From Sinohyriopsis cumingii (Eukaryota > Mollusca > Bivalvia > Unionida > Unionidae), in contig CM068835.1 of NCBI GenBank assembly GCA_028554795.2, forward strand, positions 27,034,311 to 27,098,310: a stretch of 64,000 nucleotides of DNA, in the 5' to 3' direction. Within the stretch, counting starts at the first letter, position 1. Each line of letters begins with the position of its first letter. This document shows positions 1 to 11,800 of this stretch, piece after piece. The translations under genes and the position numbers were made by a program. Under the pieces are notes generated by a model, which saw only the letters and a list, made by a program, of their open reading frames with translations, searched no databases and was not told where the DNA came from.

Positions 1-403
1 AAACAAATTGAGAACATATCTTGCATCATCGTTGTAAAATCTGCATAATTATACACTATTATGTGTAAGTTCGAACTGAATTTAAACCATGAACCAGAGC
101 TTAAGGTCTATTTCAAGTTATCATGCAGAAAATGTTTCCCATCTCTTAACAACCTGAGCCTTGATCTAAAAGTCAACAATTTTCTGTTTACTCTCAAGAG
201 GAACAAATCCATTACATTTAGTGAGGGTCAGTGAAGTTGAAATCAAATTATCACATGGAAACAAACAAGAGGATGGATGAATGGATGGATAGACAGATAA
301 ATCCATATAGCATCATACGTCCAGGCACCAGAAATGTACCAAGAAACACAAATAAAGTACACGTATTTTAAGATCTTTCATTTGCATTCCAATATCCACT
401 AAC
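1..403 (-). other. MACO1: Macoilin intron 2, partial
   Basis: This is the 5' part of macoilin intron 2 in transcript orientation. It holds a short GGAT-type microsatellite (about 271-292) and nothing else I can recognise. Confidence 0.6.
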
Positions 404-545
404 CAGTCCTTGATACTTGAAGGAGTCATATACACTTCTCAGCATCAGCCAGAAAGGCCACAGGTATTCAAAACGGAACTCTAGAATAAAGTCGGCCATC
501 AGAACCAGTGCCCACACCAAAAGAAACTTCAGGTACAGGAAGGTA
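404..545 (-). CDS. MACO1: Macoilin exon 2 (first transmembrane segment)
   Basis: 142 bases: one base completes the split Ser codon, then 47 codons run to the donor CTG|GTTAGT (403-398). The acceptor is TTTCCAACAG, ending at 546. The exon encodes the first predicted membrane helix and the highly conserved EFRFEYLWPFW and YDSFKYQGL motifs. The next expected exon (the hydrophobic region starting AFSVFF in vertebrates) is not present in bases 1-403. Confidence 0.93.
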
Positions 546-3500
546 CTGTTGGAAATAGAAAGAAAATAAACACATCAGTTTCTGATATTTTTGACGGAGT
601 TGGCTGACTGTTTGAAACTAAAACTTGACAGACATGATTCCATTTTGCAGCTCTGTATCTGTGGGTTATTTCTGCATGTCAGGGATCTCAGGGATTCGAG
701 CTCTCAAGTCCAATACACATGAAATTCTCAAAGAGCCCACTGTTTCTTCCTAAGCGCATCCCTGAGATGTGCCTCAGTCTTCCCCTGGGACACAAGCCTT
801 TTTCAACTTCTGGTCAGCCTTGGCAGAGTTACAGAATATTTAAAGGCTAGACTTAAGAAAACTGACGCAAACAGTTTGACTAATTAACAGTTAATTCATA
901 ACACTGTAATTATCATGTCAAAAGGAATGCCCCTTTGAAGGCTACTCTGACAAAGAGAACCTGAACTTGAAATGTGCATCCAATATTTTCTAAGACAAAG
1001 CTTCCTTAGATTTTCTCATTTTGTATTTAACCACACAAAACTTCCATTACATGTGTGTGGTCGTAATGATCATGGTGATGATGACAACCACAATTATTAT
1101 TTGATTATTGTTATTAAGTATGTCGATTCATTAATTTTTTTAATAGATTTATAGCTTGAACAAATTATTGCATTGATTTATTGCAACAAATAAAAATATC
1201 CTTTATATTAAAGTACATGTAAAAATATCTATATTAAAAAAACACTTATCCAGGCCGGGTCACAAATTTAAATACATGTTCTATCTAAATGCTGATTCTG
1301 AGTATCAGTACCTAAAGCCTGCGTGAACTCATCTTAACTTCATTTAACATTGCTATCTCAAGCTGTTCGTGTACCTTATATCTACCAATATTATTCATTC
1401 TCTCCAAAAAGCCCACATTTTATCTGACTTTTATTCATTAGAGACAGCTCTTAAGGCAATATCTTGAATTAGTTCTTTGCACATATGCTGCTTATTATAT
1501 TTTTGCACCCCTATTTGGTTTTATTTAACTCATTAACTCCTGGCACCAGTTCGATGCACCATGCGGTTGTACCCTAATTCCGATCTGTAGTGTCACAGTC
1601 ATTTGATGTACTCCAATGTGTGCAACATTACTGAAAAGAAGACAGATTAAGGCCTACATTGATACCAAATAATCTGGATTTCCTACTTGCATTACAAAAT
1701 ACAGAGAAACGTATTCTGTTTGACCCATTGTTTTTTTTTTTGTTACACCAAAAATTTGCCTATTGTAAGAATTGGATTTTGTGTCTAAGATCTAAAACAG
1801 ACTAGTCTTAACTGTGCAGAGACCAGTGAACCTTTGCAAAAAGTAGGATAAGTTGGTGATTTTAAGTCAAAAGTGGCCAAGACATGAAAGAGAACTCCAA
1901 CCTTACCCATCTGCATGTGTGAGTGAAACAGCCAATGCAAAACATAATTTCCAACACAACTAGGCATTTGGCTAAATGAAAATCTTTTGGAAGCAGATGT
2001 GCGTGAATGAATAAATACATTCAAACAAATCTGCTTCCAAGAGATTTTTATTTAGAAGTAACCCCTGAAAGGGGTTTCCTACTATCATTTCTGCTGAAAA
2101 TGACAACAATCTTCACGGGTTAACGAGTTAATGATGGTAATTTACGTCAATATATATACACCACTCCCTTGGTAAATCGTGAACATGCTTATAACACAGG
2201 TCGGGCATGGATCCTATTTTTTAAACCAGAAAATACCCTAAAACATTATCTCTATTTGTTGAACTTGAAAAAAATTACGATCAAAATTGATAATGGAAAC
2301 TTTGATGTATCGCTCGTTTTATCGTCAAAAACAGTAGATATGACCTGGAAATTTTAATAAATATCAAATTTAAAAATAGGTCATACAATTTTTTTACATT
2401 TTCTTTCCAAACGACATTTTATAATTAACAATATGTAAGGAAATTTCGATCAATGAAAATGTCACGCCGACTGGATGCAGTACTTTAATAAATAAATACA
2501 AATTAAATAATTATTTTATTAACTTAAATTTGTGTTCTAGTTCTATATTTTAGTTCTTTTTAAGTGTAATCATCATAAATGCAATGTGTCCTCTTGTAAT
2601 TAAACATAAAATGCGTCAATCTACCGTAACAGCTATGTTCGCAAGCATTTCTCTGAGAACTTAATTAAGTGCCAACCGTGCTTTGATAACAGACTTTGTG
2701 AAGTATTTGCTGTACTGTTGCACTGAATTAAAAGCTGGTCTACTTTGTATTACCACATTAATTATGTCTTTTGAATCAAATAAAGGAGGTGGAATAAAAG
2801 AAAAGTTAAAGGGCACGAAAATCCTACAAACTTAAAATCTAGTGAGCAGCCCTGGTCGTATGTCAGGTGAACTCATTTCATTTGATCAGTCGAACACTTA
2901 TAAATGTTACTGTGTATGTAACATAAACTAGCCTAAATTAACCAACACCTTCATAACTGTGATTAAAGATAACAAGGCAGCCAAGCGAAATGAAAAATTC
3001 ATAAAATAACAGAATTCTCGAACTGGCACTTAGAGATATCATCAAGGATGATACGAAGTTTTCATCATTACTTCCAATGAAATCATGACATCAATATTGT
3101 ACTAATTGAACAATATAAAAACTGAGTTTCGACGTAGACGATTGTCTCACAAAATAAATGTGTTTTTAAAAGAAAAGGAATCTTGTTTGGTGGTGTATCA
3201 ACGGTTAGTCTAGTTCCCTGCTCTGTGGACTCCTGATTTGGCAGGATACTACTAAACACCAATACGGGAACCAGACTCATCAAGAAAACAAAAAGCAGTG
3301 AGATAATACAGATTTTTTTGTGTACATGTAATGGTTGTTGAAACCAGTTGGAATGATCTTTCATATGTTGGACATTTGGAAAATAAATGTTATATAAACA
3401 GAATAATGAACAACTTCATTAGAAAAAGTGCGTTATTAAAAATTATTATCGATGTGGTTGTAAAATGAAGATTTAGTCAATAAACAGCACAGTTCCCTAA

Positions 3501-6500
3501 CTCCCCCACCCATGGTTTCCTCAATGTCAATGGGAATTTTGTTCAATTTTTGGAGGTCCCTCAGTAACTCGTGTCTTGTTTATAGTGCGGTCGATGTTTG
3601 TGGACCCCGTTGTGTGCAAGTTATCTAGGGAGAGGTGTAGTACAATGGACAATAAATTATTTGTTGAAATTTACAAAACTTGTTGGTTTTAGTTCTTTTC
3701 TGTTACTTACCTTAAGATCATAGAGTTGTAACATTAGCAAGTTAGCAAAGAACTATTTTTAAAAAAAATAAAACAAGTTCTATACAAGGATACTGTATCT
3801 TTACTTTAATCTATCATGAACATTATAGCATAACTGAGCCTTAAAAAGTCCCTGATATTAGTTTGTTTTCTGCATATCTCCATCCCCATTGCAGTTATTA
3901 ACTGACAGATTACCTGTAATTATGAAACACATGACTGGCTTCTTGTTAGGAAGTTGGCTGTTGCTCAAACTCACCAAGATAAAAAGAAGCTTCCTGGAAC
4001 TAAACCACAAGGGATATTACTAGTGCAGTGAACCTCAATTTGGAGATTACATGCATTTTTTTTAAATCAGAAAGTTTTTATTCACAATTTTACAATATAA
4101 TTTCTTTTTAAACTGCCTTACTTTCGAAGCCAACATGTCGATACTGAGTTACTGGATTACAGTAAATACAATAGAAATATGGAACATTTACACATCGATT
4201 AATGTAAAATATCTTTATACATAAAATGCCTTGCTCATTAAACAAAAGAAGTATAATTTGCATACTTGGAGTGGTCAATGGTGATATGATCCAGTAATTG
4301 CAGAAGGCAGGGTGAACCAAGCTTACTTAAGAAACACATAGCCATCAAATGCCACAGAGTGCAAAAACTGCTTGGTTTAAAAAAATATGACTGCTGACTG
4401 TGGATGACAGGGTATTACTACTGCCTGGTTAAGAAACACATGGCCCCCAATTATCGCCTTATAGTGGGGTTCCAATGTACTAATCCTGGCTATGAAGAAA
4501 TTTATGTTAAATTCTAGTCCTGCTTATCCTTTATTCAGATTAAATGTATCAATATTTAGACTATAAACAGCAATTGCATTTGAATATCCCACTCTTGTAG
4601 TCAGCTCAGCTCAGAGTATACTTGTGAAGTAATTACCACAGATGCTAGAAGTGTACATGGTCACCACCATAAGCTTCCAGTATTCTGTACATGCATTACT
4701 CCAGAAAGGAATACAAAATTATGTAGTGCGTTTCTTAAGCTGTATTATAAATTAACCAAGCCATCAATTATTCTTTCATTCAACATCACACTTTAAAAAA
4801 AAAGTACTGTCAATAGTTATTTAAAAATGCTGTATAATATTTAAAAAAATTGAAAATCTCTTTCAAGCTCCAGACATCACTCATTCCCAATTGTTATGCA
4901 AATAATGTTCTGAGTGCAAAGTAAGACCATGTTGTGAATTACTCTGCTGGTTATATTTCATGAATGCTCCAATATTTTTAGTTTTAATTTATTTAATGAA
5001 ACATCTGAATGATTTGAGAATGCTTATTTTTCATCGATGTAATTATTTGCCAAACAGCAAGCATGCATTGGTCTATTGTAATTCAATGTTTAAAAATAAA
5101 GATCACCTTAAACAACTCTGGCCACTGCTAGTGCCAACACTGATGTGGATGGACATCTACTAAAAAAACATTCTAGGCATTGGGTTAAAAATTGGGAAAT
5201 ATGGGACAAAGACTTGCAGGAAAGCCACTCAAGGTGCAAGACTGTACATTGATCATACCGAGACAGATAAATGCTAATGAGGTGGAACCAAACTAATTAT
5301 TGAAACAACCATTTGTTTTCACACAAACGCGTTCATATTATTTACATCACCACCAAACCAATCTCAAAAACAAATGTTTTAAGACAATCATTCTGAAGTG
5401 AAATCATGTCTTCACTATGACCAAAGTGATGGTAGTCTGGGTAAAATGGTTAAATGTATAAGGTTGAATAGATAGGAAATAACAGGATAAGAGTTACCAG
5501 TTTCATGTTTTCATTTAGCAAAAAAGGGGAGGGAGAATTTGGAAAACATACCAACATTAGGAACAGCTGAAAGGTAAGTTGTGGGATTCAGGAAAGCAGT
5601 GATTTGTATTTGTTTGTTTTGCACAATCTGTTCAACAATTTGCACAATTTATATTCTCTAAATTGACCCAAGTAATTGAGAAATCTTCACATCAACTGGA
5701 AATTCATTTATTACCCAATGTTACAAAACTAAGTTCGAAAAGCCAAATTCTTGCTGGTCATACTGACTGTAATTATGTCAGTCAGACTTAAACTTGGCAA
5801 AAATATCAACACTGGAACTTTAATGTACCCATAATTGTGCAATAATGTTATTTCATTGTATTTAGTAAAACAGACAACTGGAGGCTTCATAGGTTTTACA
5901 CAATATTAGTTTAAAATACTTGGGGACTGGTTCAGATCTGTAATATCTAACATTTAATGTTACAATATTTTACAACTCAAATTCTTATAGCAATAACAAT
6001 GCAACTAGGGGGCGCTTCAGTCAGGCCGAGTGCCACCATCTTACTATTTTTGTACAGAGAGAGTACCCATCTTAATGGGCTCCCATTCTTTTAACTTTGA
6101 CTGGACAATTTCATGAATAGCGAGAAAATTTTACATCATAACCTTCGCAAAGAAAACCATTTGGCTTTTAAACTATATGCTGTTGGTAAGAATTTGATAG
6201 GGCTCAGTGAAAAGTTTCACAAAAAATCCACAAAATGTGTGGATAATGGAGGGTTTCACACAGGAGAGGTTTTATTTATGAATCTAAATATGGAGTGTGC
6301 CAAAAATATATTTGTACTTATCTTCATTTCATGGGAATAGAGCTGTATTATAACATACCCTCCATCTTTAACTAGAAATGCATGTTAGTTCTCTCCCTTG
6401 AGCAGCTGGTAGAGGTAGCAAACACAGAATCTGACATTTTATCAATAAAGTACAACAAAATCTGCGACAACACAAAATCACCTTATCTGTACAATAAATA

Positions 6501-8554
6501 TACATATACTTATAGTACATATAAGGTGATTTATTGTAAGGTACCTTATTGAAAAATGTCAGAATCCTTTGGTAGCAACTACATACTCAATAAATATAAA
6601 TATCGTTGCTGCCTCTACCAGTAATATGCAGTTTGTTTTTACTGTAATTGCAGCAAAACAGTATCAAACCTGCTTGATATCTTCGGATGTGAAATTAATG
6701 TAGTAGTAAAAAAGATCAATAAAAATGTATACTTGCATCTTTTGTTTGAAGAATAAGACCCCACCCCCAACCATGTTCTAATTTTTTTTTTAAACTGTTA
6801 AAGTTTTTAAGACTACTCCAGCTCAGGCTGTTGTAGCATCCATATCCAATGCAGAAACATCTTCATTTGTCTATGATTTTATCATTATTTTACACAGTTT
6901 AAAAAATAAGTTAAAATTTTCATGACAGCAAAATCCAACTATGCAATAAAAATAAAGCAACAGCAAAATATATGAAATAAAAATAAAAAGTATATACAGT
7001 AATGTCTGTGACTTTTCATATGATGTGTACGTGTGTGTGTGATTTGGATTTTTAACATAGCTTTAATAATGTTTCAGTCCTATCGCTATGATGTCTGCGG
7101 TTTGACAGTTTATAGTGATATCTAGCACTGGGGCATCTGTTAGTACCATTTTTGTAAGTCTTTGGTGTGATTTGGCCGGGAATCGAACCCATGACCTCCC
7201 GCATCCAAGGCTGATGCTCTAAGCATTAGGCCACCGGAGCTGTCCTTTTCATATGAAATATTAGAGAAAAATAAATATTTTATATAAACTTAAGCCATAA
7301 AAACAATATTTTTAGATGAATTAGTCTAAAAACATTCTCATACAGGTTGGCATTTATAAGGAATAAATACCTGGATTACCTTGTTACATTGTCCTTATAG
7401 ATTGTTTTTAAAGTAAGGAGGCGGATATTACCAATCCCATTTGTTTCTCACTTTCACATGAAAAAAGACAAGCTTTACATATAATTTGGCTTTTGGATTG
7501 AACGTACACTCATAATCATAAATTATGAGTAATATGGGGCCATCCATTTAGTATGTATGCAAAAATCTGGCAAAACTTGGCCCCTTCCCCCAAAAAAACC
7601 CAAGTAGAAACCATAAAGGATTAATAATATTAACATTTTTAATAAAACAGATAGTCCACCGACGTTGAATGTCTGGCTGCATCAAAGAAATAAGCTGCAT
7701 AACTTTAAACAGTTTGTGTAGTGTCTGCTAAAATTCAAATGCTAACTGAGCCAGTCGAACAGGTTACATCACCCCACCCCACCTGTTTCCTATGTGTACA
7801 TACATTATCAGTTGACCCCCCCTCCCATGCAAGTTTATTCATTTGGGTTACCCTCCTCCATGCATACAAACTAAATGGATGGCCCCTTAAAGCTGCAAAT
7901 TCTGGATTGGCCAAGGCACCTTTGCCTCAAATTTTCTTTTATATACCACATACACTTGTAAATTATATATCAAGAATAGTCTGGTTATATTCTCTAGTAC
8001 CTGTTTCATTAATTAACACCAAAAACATTCCATTATTGGATTTGTGTTCAATATATACACTGTACATAAAGGATCACTTTTTGGAGAATTTAGTTTATTT
8101 TGCTGGAAATAAAATAAGTTGTTTGCACTTGCTATGAGCAAAAGCCATGAACAGGAGTATACTTTATTTGCAAATTTGTTATTTCTGATGTTCTGACCTT
8201 CTCAAAAATACCACATTTATTAACTCGAGATGAAATAAATTTGGACAGTTATCCCCAATTCTTATTCAAATTACTTTCCATACTCGGAAGAACATTTTTA
8301 GTGGGAACCGGACTTGTGATCTTTTTTTCAAAAGTAGTGGATTACAGAAATTAAAAGATAATCTGTGATATGTCTGGTGGCTCGTTTCTTATGTCACCGT
8401 TTTCGGTTTCTTATCTTCAGCTCGCGATGTGTATTCCATTCTATGTCTGCTGCCATATTGGAAAATGGTCTCACCTTCCGTAGAAACCTTCACTTATTTT
8501 ACTCCGTTTAAGGGGACGTCTTGGCTTGCCACATTCGACATTTCGCCTCTTCAT
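404..8554 (-). CDS. MACO1: Macoilin, N-terminal part (2 exons; gene continues beyond left edge)
   Basis: Two minus-strand exons, complement(8475..8554) and complement(404..545), join in phase to give the first 74 residues of macoilin. The family is a rough-ER and nuclear-envelope multi-pass membrane protein with C-terminal coiled coils, known in nematodes for effects on neuronal excitability. The product opens MKRRN, continues with a basic RRPLKR stretch and GFYGS, then enters a hydrophobic membrane segment (LLVWALVLMADF) followed by EFRFEYLWPFW and RSVYDSFKYQGL, all hallmarks of macoilin. Exon 1 ends two bases into a codon (AG), and the first base of exon 2 (T) completes the Ser. The remaining exons lie left of position 1. 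Gene identity is from remembered family sequence, not a search. Confidence 0.93.
1537..2119. mobile_element. TTAA-flanked MITE, piggyBac-like, copy A
   Basis: A 583-bp element is flanked by TTAA on both sides (1533-1536 and 2120-2123). Its ends are diverged inverted repeats (CTCCTGGCACC on the left, CACGGG on the right). It aligns along its length with the element at 53561-54154, sharing ATACCAAATAATCTGGA, GATTTTGTGTC and CCTTTGCAAAAAGTAGGATA. The TTAA duplication with C-rich termini is the hallmark of piggyBac-superfamily non-autonomous elements. No transposase frame is present. Confidence 0.7.
2155..2945. repeat. Unclassified dispersed repeat, copy 1 (part 1)
   Basis: Diverged but collinear similarity to 10640-11340 in CCT8 intron 1. 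Shared landmarks include CTTATAACA, TGTTGAACTTGA versus TGTTGAACATGA, GTTTTATCGT, and near the end GTCTTTTGTATCAAAT versus GTCTTTTGAATCAAAT and AAATCCTAC. No coding potential or termini were found, so the element class is unknown. Confidence 0.45.
3083..3364 (-). CDS. Small open frame with N-terminal membrane anchor, doubtful gene
   Basis: A 93-codon minus-strand frame inside macoilin intron 1. A short basic N-terminus is followed by a hydrophobic stretch (roughly residues 18-40, rich in I, L, V, F) and a polar Ser/Thr/Pro tail. That layout resembles the start of a type II membrane protein such as a Golgi glycosyltransferase. I see no family motif, no convincing acceptor upstream, and no matching downstream exon. 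It may be chance or an exon remnant. The family is not recognised. Confidence 0.15.
   Translation of the reverse strand: MKDHSNWFQQPLHVHKKICIISLLFVFLMSLVPVLVFSSILPNQESTEQGTRLTVDTPPNKIPFLLKTHLFCETIVYVETQFLYCSISTILMS
3420..3720. repeat. Unclassified dispersed repeat, copy 1 (part 2)
   Basis: Resembles 12610-12850 in CCT8 intron 1: GGTCCCTC-GTAACT, TTATAGTG, GTTGTGTGC/CTGTGTGC, AGGGAG and TTTCTGTTACTT occur in the same order. It lies in the same order and orientation relative to the 2155-2945 repeat as its counterpart does to 10640-11340, suggesting one longer ancient element or duplicated segment. Confidence 0.4.
6406..6621. mobile_element. Foldback / MITE-like element with inverted ends
   Basis: A 216-bp segment bounded by CTGGTAGAGGTAGCAA and its complement TTGCTGCCTCTACCAG (one mismatch in 16). 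Further inverted pairs lie inside: GAATCTGACATTTT versus AAAATGTCAGAATC, and AAATCACCTTAT versus ATAAGGTGATTT around 6475-6530. The whole could fold into a long interrupted hairpin. No clear target duplication is visible, so the superfamily is unassigned. Confidence 0.55.
7031..7242 (-). mobile_element. tRNA-derived SINE, family A, minus strand, internally deleted
   Basis: Read on the minus strand it starts with GCTCCGGTGGCCTAATGC (A-box region), has a B-box-like GGGTTCGATTCCCGG, the ATACCAAAGACTTAC-type body, and ends in the ACTGAAAC...TTAAAAATCC...CACACAC tail. About 100 bases of the middle (the GTTAGTGTTAGGACTGG part) are missing compared with full copies at 23133 and 34179. Confidence 0.8.
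8475..8554 (-). CDS. MACO1: Macoilin exon 1 (start codon, basic N-terminus)
   Basis: 80 coding bases on the minus strand encode 26 residues plus two bases. The ATG at 8554-8552 is chosen because the family begins MKRRN. A second in-frame ATG lies two codons upstream (8560-8558) and would add only Met-Asn. The donor reads GGAAG|GTGAGA at 8474-8469. The segment is cytosolic and strongly basic, as in vertebrate macoilin. The 5' UTR must lie between here and CCT8. Confidence 0.93.
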
Positions 8555-8768
8555 ATTCATCGCAAGTAATGAACTCAATAAAATGCTCTTAATACGTCTC
8601 TCTAATCAAGACTTCCATGTAAATTATCTCCGAAATGTCTTGTTTTACTCATGTGTAAATTCAGACATGCGCATAGTGATCTGTATATGAAGATCGTCGG
8701 ATAAATACGACTTTTGTCGAACATTGCCGAGGTAACGGACAGGATTGTGGGAAAACACTGACAACAAA
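8555..8768. promoter_or_regulatory. Bidirectional promoter and 5' UTR region between MACO1 and CCT8
   Basis: The two initiator ATGs are divergent and 214 bp apart, so both 5' UTRs and at least core promoter elements must fit here or extend into the first exons. No TATA box is evident at a fixed place. Candidate elements are CATGCGCA (about 8667-8674), similar to an NRF-1 half site, and AAAATGGCG over the CCT8 start codon, similar to the YY1 motif often found at starts of housekeeping genes. The elements are inferred by eye. Confidence 0.65.
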
Positions 8769-8828
8769 ATGGCGATGCATGTTCCTCTCGCACCGGGCTT
8801 TGCCCAAATGATGAAAGAAGGAGCCAAG
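8769..8828 (+). CDS. CCT8: CCT8 exon 1
   Basis: 20 codons, MAMHVPLAPGFAQMMKEGAK, matching the CCT8 N-terminus (MALHVPKAPGFAQMLKEGAK in human). The first ATG of MAM is chosen because the family has M-A-x-H-V-P. Donor AAG|GTTTGT, phase 0. Confidence 0.96.
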
Positions 8829-11800
8829 GTTTGTCGAAATTTGGTTATTGATGAGTTTAAGAGCAAGTGCTATTAAGTGTTTGGATCATGGCATATTTAT
8901 TTCTTAAACATAATTATCTCTAACACTGCTAAATTGTTCTAAATGGAAACATGTGATTCCGTAGCGTGACTCAGCGTACGGAATATCTCTATTGTTTCCC
9001 AGTTAAATCAACAGAATGTTCTGGATTGTTTAATTTTGTTAGACCGCATTTTTTTCCCATATCATTAAAATCAGTTTATGATGTTGAATCATTAGTACGT
9101 ATTTTTATTGAATGTTTCAATGTATAAATCATATGGTACAGGCGCATATCACTTGTACACATATTCAGCCACATTATGTTTGGCCATAACCTGCCCAGTC
9201 CCACATGGCATTGACTCCAAACAATTTTTACAATTTTTTTTACTTGAAGTGTTACTTTGTAGGCAGTATTTTTTGTCCACATCCATAATCCATCAGAGAT
9301 TTCAGTTGGAGGAAATATTTGATTGTTTACTCACATGCAATTCCTCTTCAAGTTCGTCAAGACTTGTTTACCCAGCACTCTGCAGTTGGAATTTTTATGA
9401 ATCCAAAATTAAATCAGATTTTGGCATCTTGGAGAACACTTCAGTGTCTACTTGGACCTAAATTATAATGGTTCCACTCTGGCATTTATATGGCCACCAC
9501 AAGTGCCATCTTGGAAAATCTTTTTGTTGTAACTCATTTTGAATGGATGTTCTCTACAAGACTGATGTCTGATTGGTCCTAAAATGAAAATGTTGATCTG
9601 ACAGCTAATATAGCAATTACAGCAGCAATCTTAAAACTCTTGAGATTCCACTCTAAAATTATTACATGCTTCTGAGAGATGGTCTGATGTATGGTGAAGT
9701 TGTTTATATTGGCAACATGCACAATCAATGGAATATTGGCATTCCTCTGTGATGCCTTTAATGTGATTCAACATTTTGTCAGTTATGGAAAGCAGGCACT
9801 ATCTAAAGCAGTAAGCTGATCAAAATGGCTGATCCCATGTGCATGAAATATGAGCCTGAACTATTCAAAAGTAGCAGTCATTAAAATTGGAAAAACTAAT
9901 TATGCCAGAGTAGATATTGCCATCTTCTGAAAGTGCAATAAATATACATATGAAAGTTTTTTTCCTCAAAATTACCATTGAGTGAAAATATGGTTGTAAA
10001 TAACAATTGTGTCAGTCTGACTTCAAACATGGCCACTATCTTGAGACTCTTGTTACTTTAATCTTGCCACATGTAGAACTGTGCTGTTTTCACTTGAAGA
10101 CTTATTTTGGTATCTAGTTGGTCCACAATGAAAAGGATGCTGCTCTGATATCCAATATGGCCATCATGCTCGCATCTTGAAAATCTTGTCACTACTTTTC
10201 ACAAGTGATTGTTATATCAACATGGAGTTTTCATCAAAAGAAATATTGTGATATCTACTTGGTCCAAATGCATTTGGTGCTAATGTTTTGTCATAGATAT
10301 GTTTGTCACGACATCCTGTATGAAAATCTTGTCATAACTCCTCCAGAATGGATGCTCATTTTAACACTTGGGTATTACCAGAAGTCTTCTAATGTTGTGT
10401 TGTTGGTCCTAAATGAAAATGGTACCAGTCTTACATACAATATGGACACAACAAGCTATTTTGAAAATATGGCTGAGGCATATGTCAGATTGTCTCAACT
10501 CACAGCAGTTGTAAAAGAAGAAAAAAGTCTTGAACTCTTGGAAATTCTTTTGTGATTGTGGACAATAAGTCTTTGTGAGAGACTTGATCTTGTCTTGGCC
10601 CTTTCTGATATGGCATTTGTGACATACACTGCTCCCTGAATAAATCACACCCAGATTACTCACAAACCCGCTTATAACATGACATTTTAAATATTTTTTC
10701 TTTTAATTGGTCCCTCTATGTTGAACATGATGAAAATCATTATCAGAATTGGTGGACACAATTTTGATACATTTGTTTTATCGTTGAAAATGGTGGTTAG
10801 TGCCAGAAAAGGTGCAGATCAATATCATGAAATATGCAATTTTTAATAAGAAAATACATTTTGGAAAAATATTTCTTACTACACTGTAACTGTTAATATA
10901 TAACAAAACAGCACTTAATTAAAAACTGGTAAATGCTAATAGATGGCAACATTAAAAGAAATAAAAACCAATTAAATATGTCTGGTGAAATTCATGTTTA
11001 AATTCTTTAGTTATGTTTCATTCTAAACAGTATATTCATGGCATGTTCTCTTGTATTAAAATATCAAAAGATTCTATCAACAGTTATATTGATACCCTCG
11101 TGTACTTCTATGGGAACCAAACTAAGTACTGGCGGTGTTTTGATCTGCAACTTGGTACATGTTTGTTGTATTGTAAAGATTGATTAAAAGATACCTGTGT
11201 TGTTCTGTTATGTTCAGTACGTCTTTTGTATCAAATCAAGTAAGAGAGATATAAGATAGTGTAAAGTCATGCAAATCCTACCTGCATAAGATCTTGTGAA
11301 CATTATCAGGAAACATAACCAATCTAATTTACTTTACAAGTTTTAAAAAATATGTAATTTACATCATTAATAATGACCTTAGACCAGGGGTGGGCAAACT
11401 ACAGCCAACGGTTTTCATGCCGCCCAGGAACAAGTCATCATTCACACTGACTGTTTATGTTACTCTGTTTATCAAATAAATGTGCTTCTTTTGAAGTTTA
11501 AGTTTTCAAATATTAACAACATATTAACAACTGACAATTAATTAGATGTTATTTACAAAAACCTTTTGTTTTTGCTATTTCAAATATTAATTATTTTACT
11601 TAATGAACTATGCGGCGCGCGACACGGTGTAAATTTGTGTATGCGGCACTTGCACTGGAAAGTTTGCCCACCTCTGCCTTAGACCTTATTAGAGTTCAAA
11701 ATTGGGCACAACAAAATAAGATGGTAATTAATGAAGGTAAAAATACTGTATGATTTTGGGGACATCATAAAAGCAACACAAGTTAGGGACTTGCAATAAA

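Larger units (their letters stand above)
546..8474 (-). other. MACO1: Macoilin intron 1 (7.9 kb)
   Basis: The interval lies between the two macoilin exons. It contains a TTAA-flanked MITE (1537-2119), diverged dispersed repeats (2155-2945 and 3420-3720), a small open frame with a membrane segment (3083-3364), a foldback element (6406-6621) and a SINE fragment (7031-7242). The stretches 546-1530, 3720-6400, 6622-7030 and 7243-8474 show no gene. Only A/T-rich sequence and weak local similarity (for example AAGAAACACAT near 4330 and 4430) are visible there. Confidence 0.75.

Noticed and set aside
8602..8866. Two overlapping minus-strand frames across the CCT8 start
   Set aside because: They are antisense to CCT8 exon 1 and the promoter region, and match nothing. 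The real minus-strand exon here is macoilin exon 1 further left.
10205..10555. 116-codon forward frame in CCT8 intron 1
   Set aside because: It falls in the degenerate 140-bp tandem repeat and has no recognisable domain or splice context.
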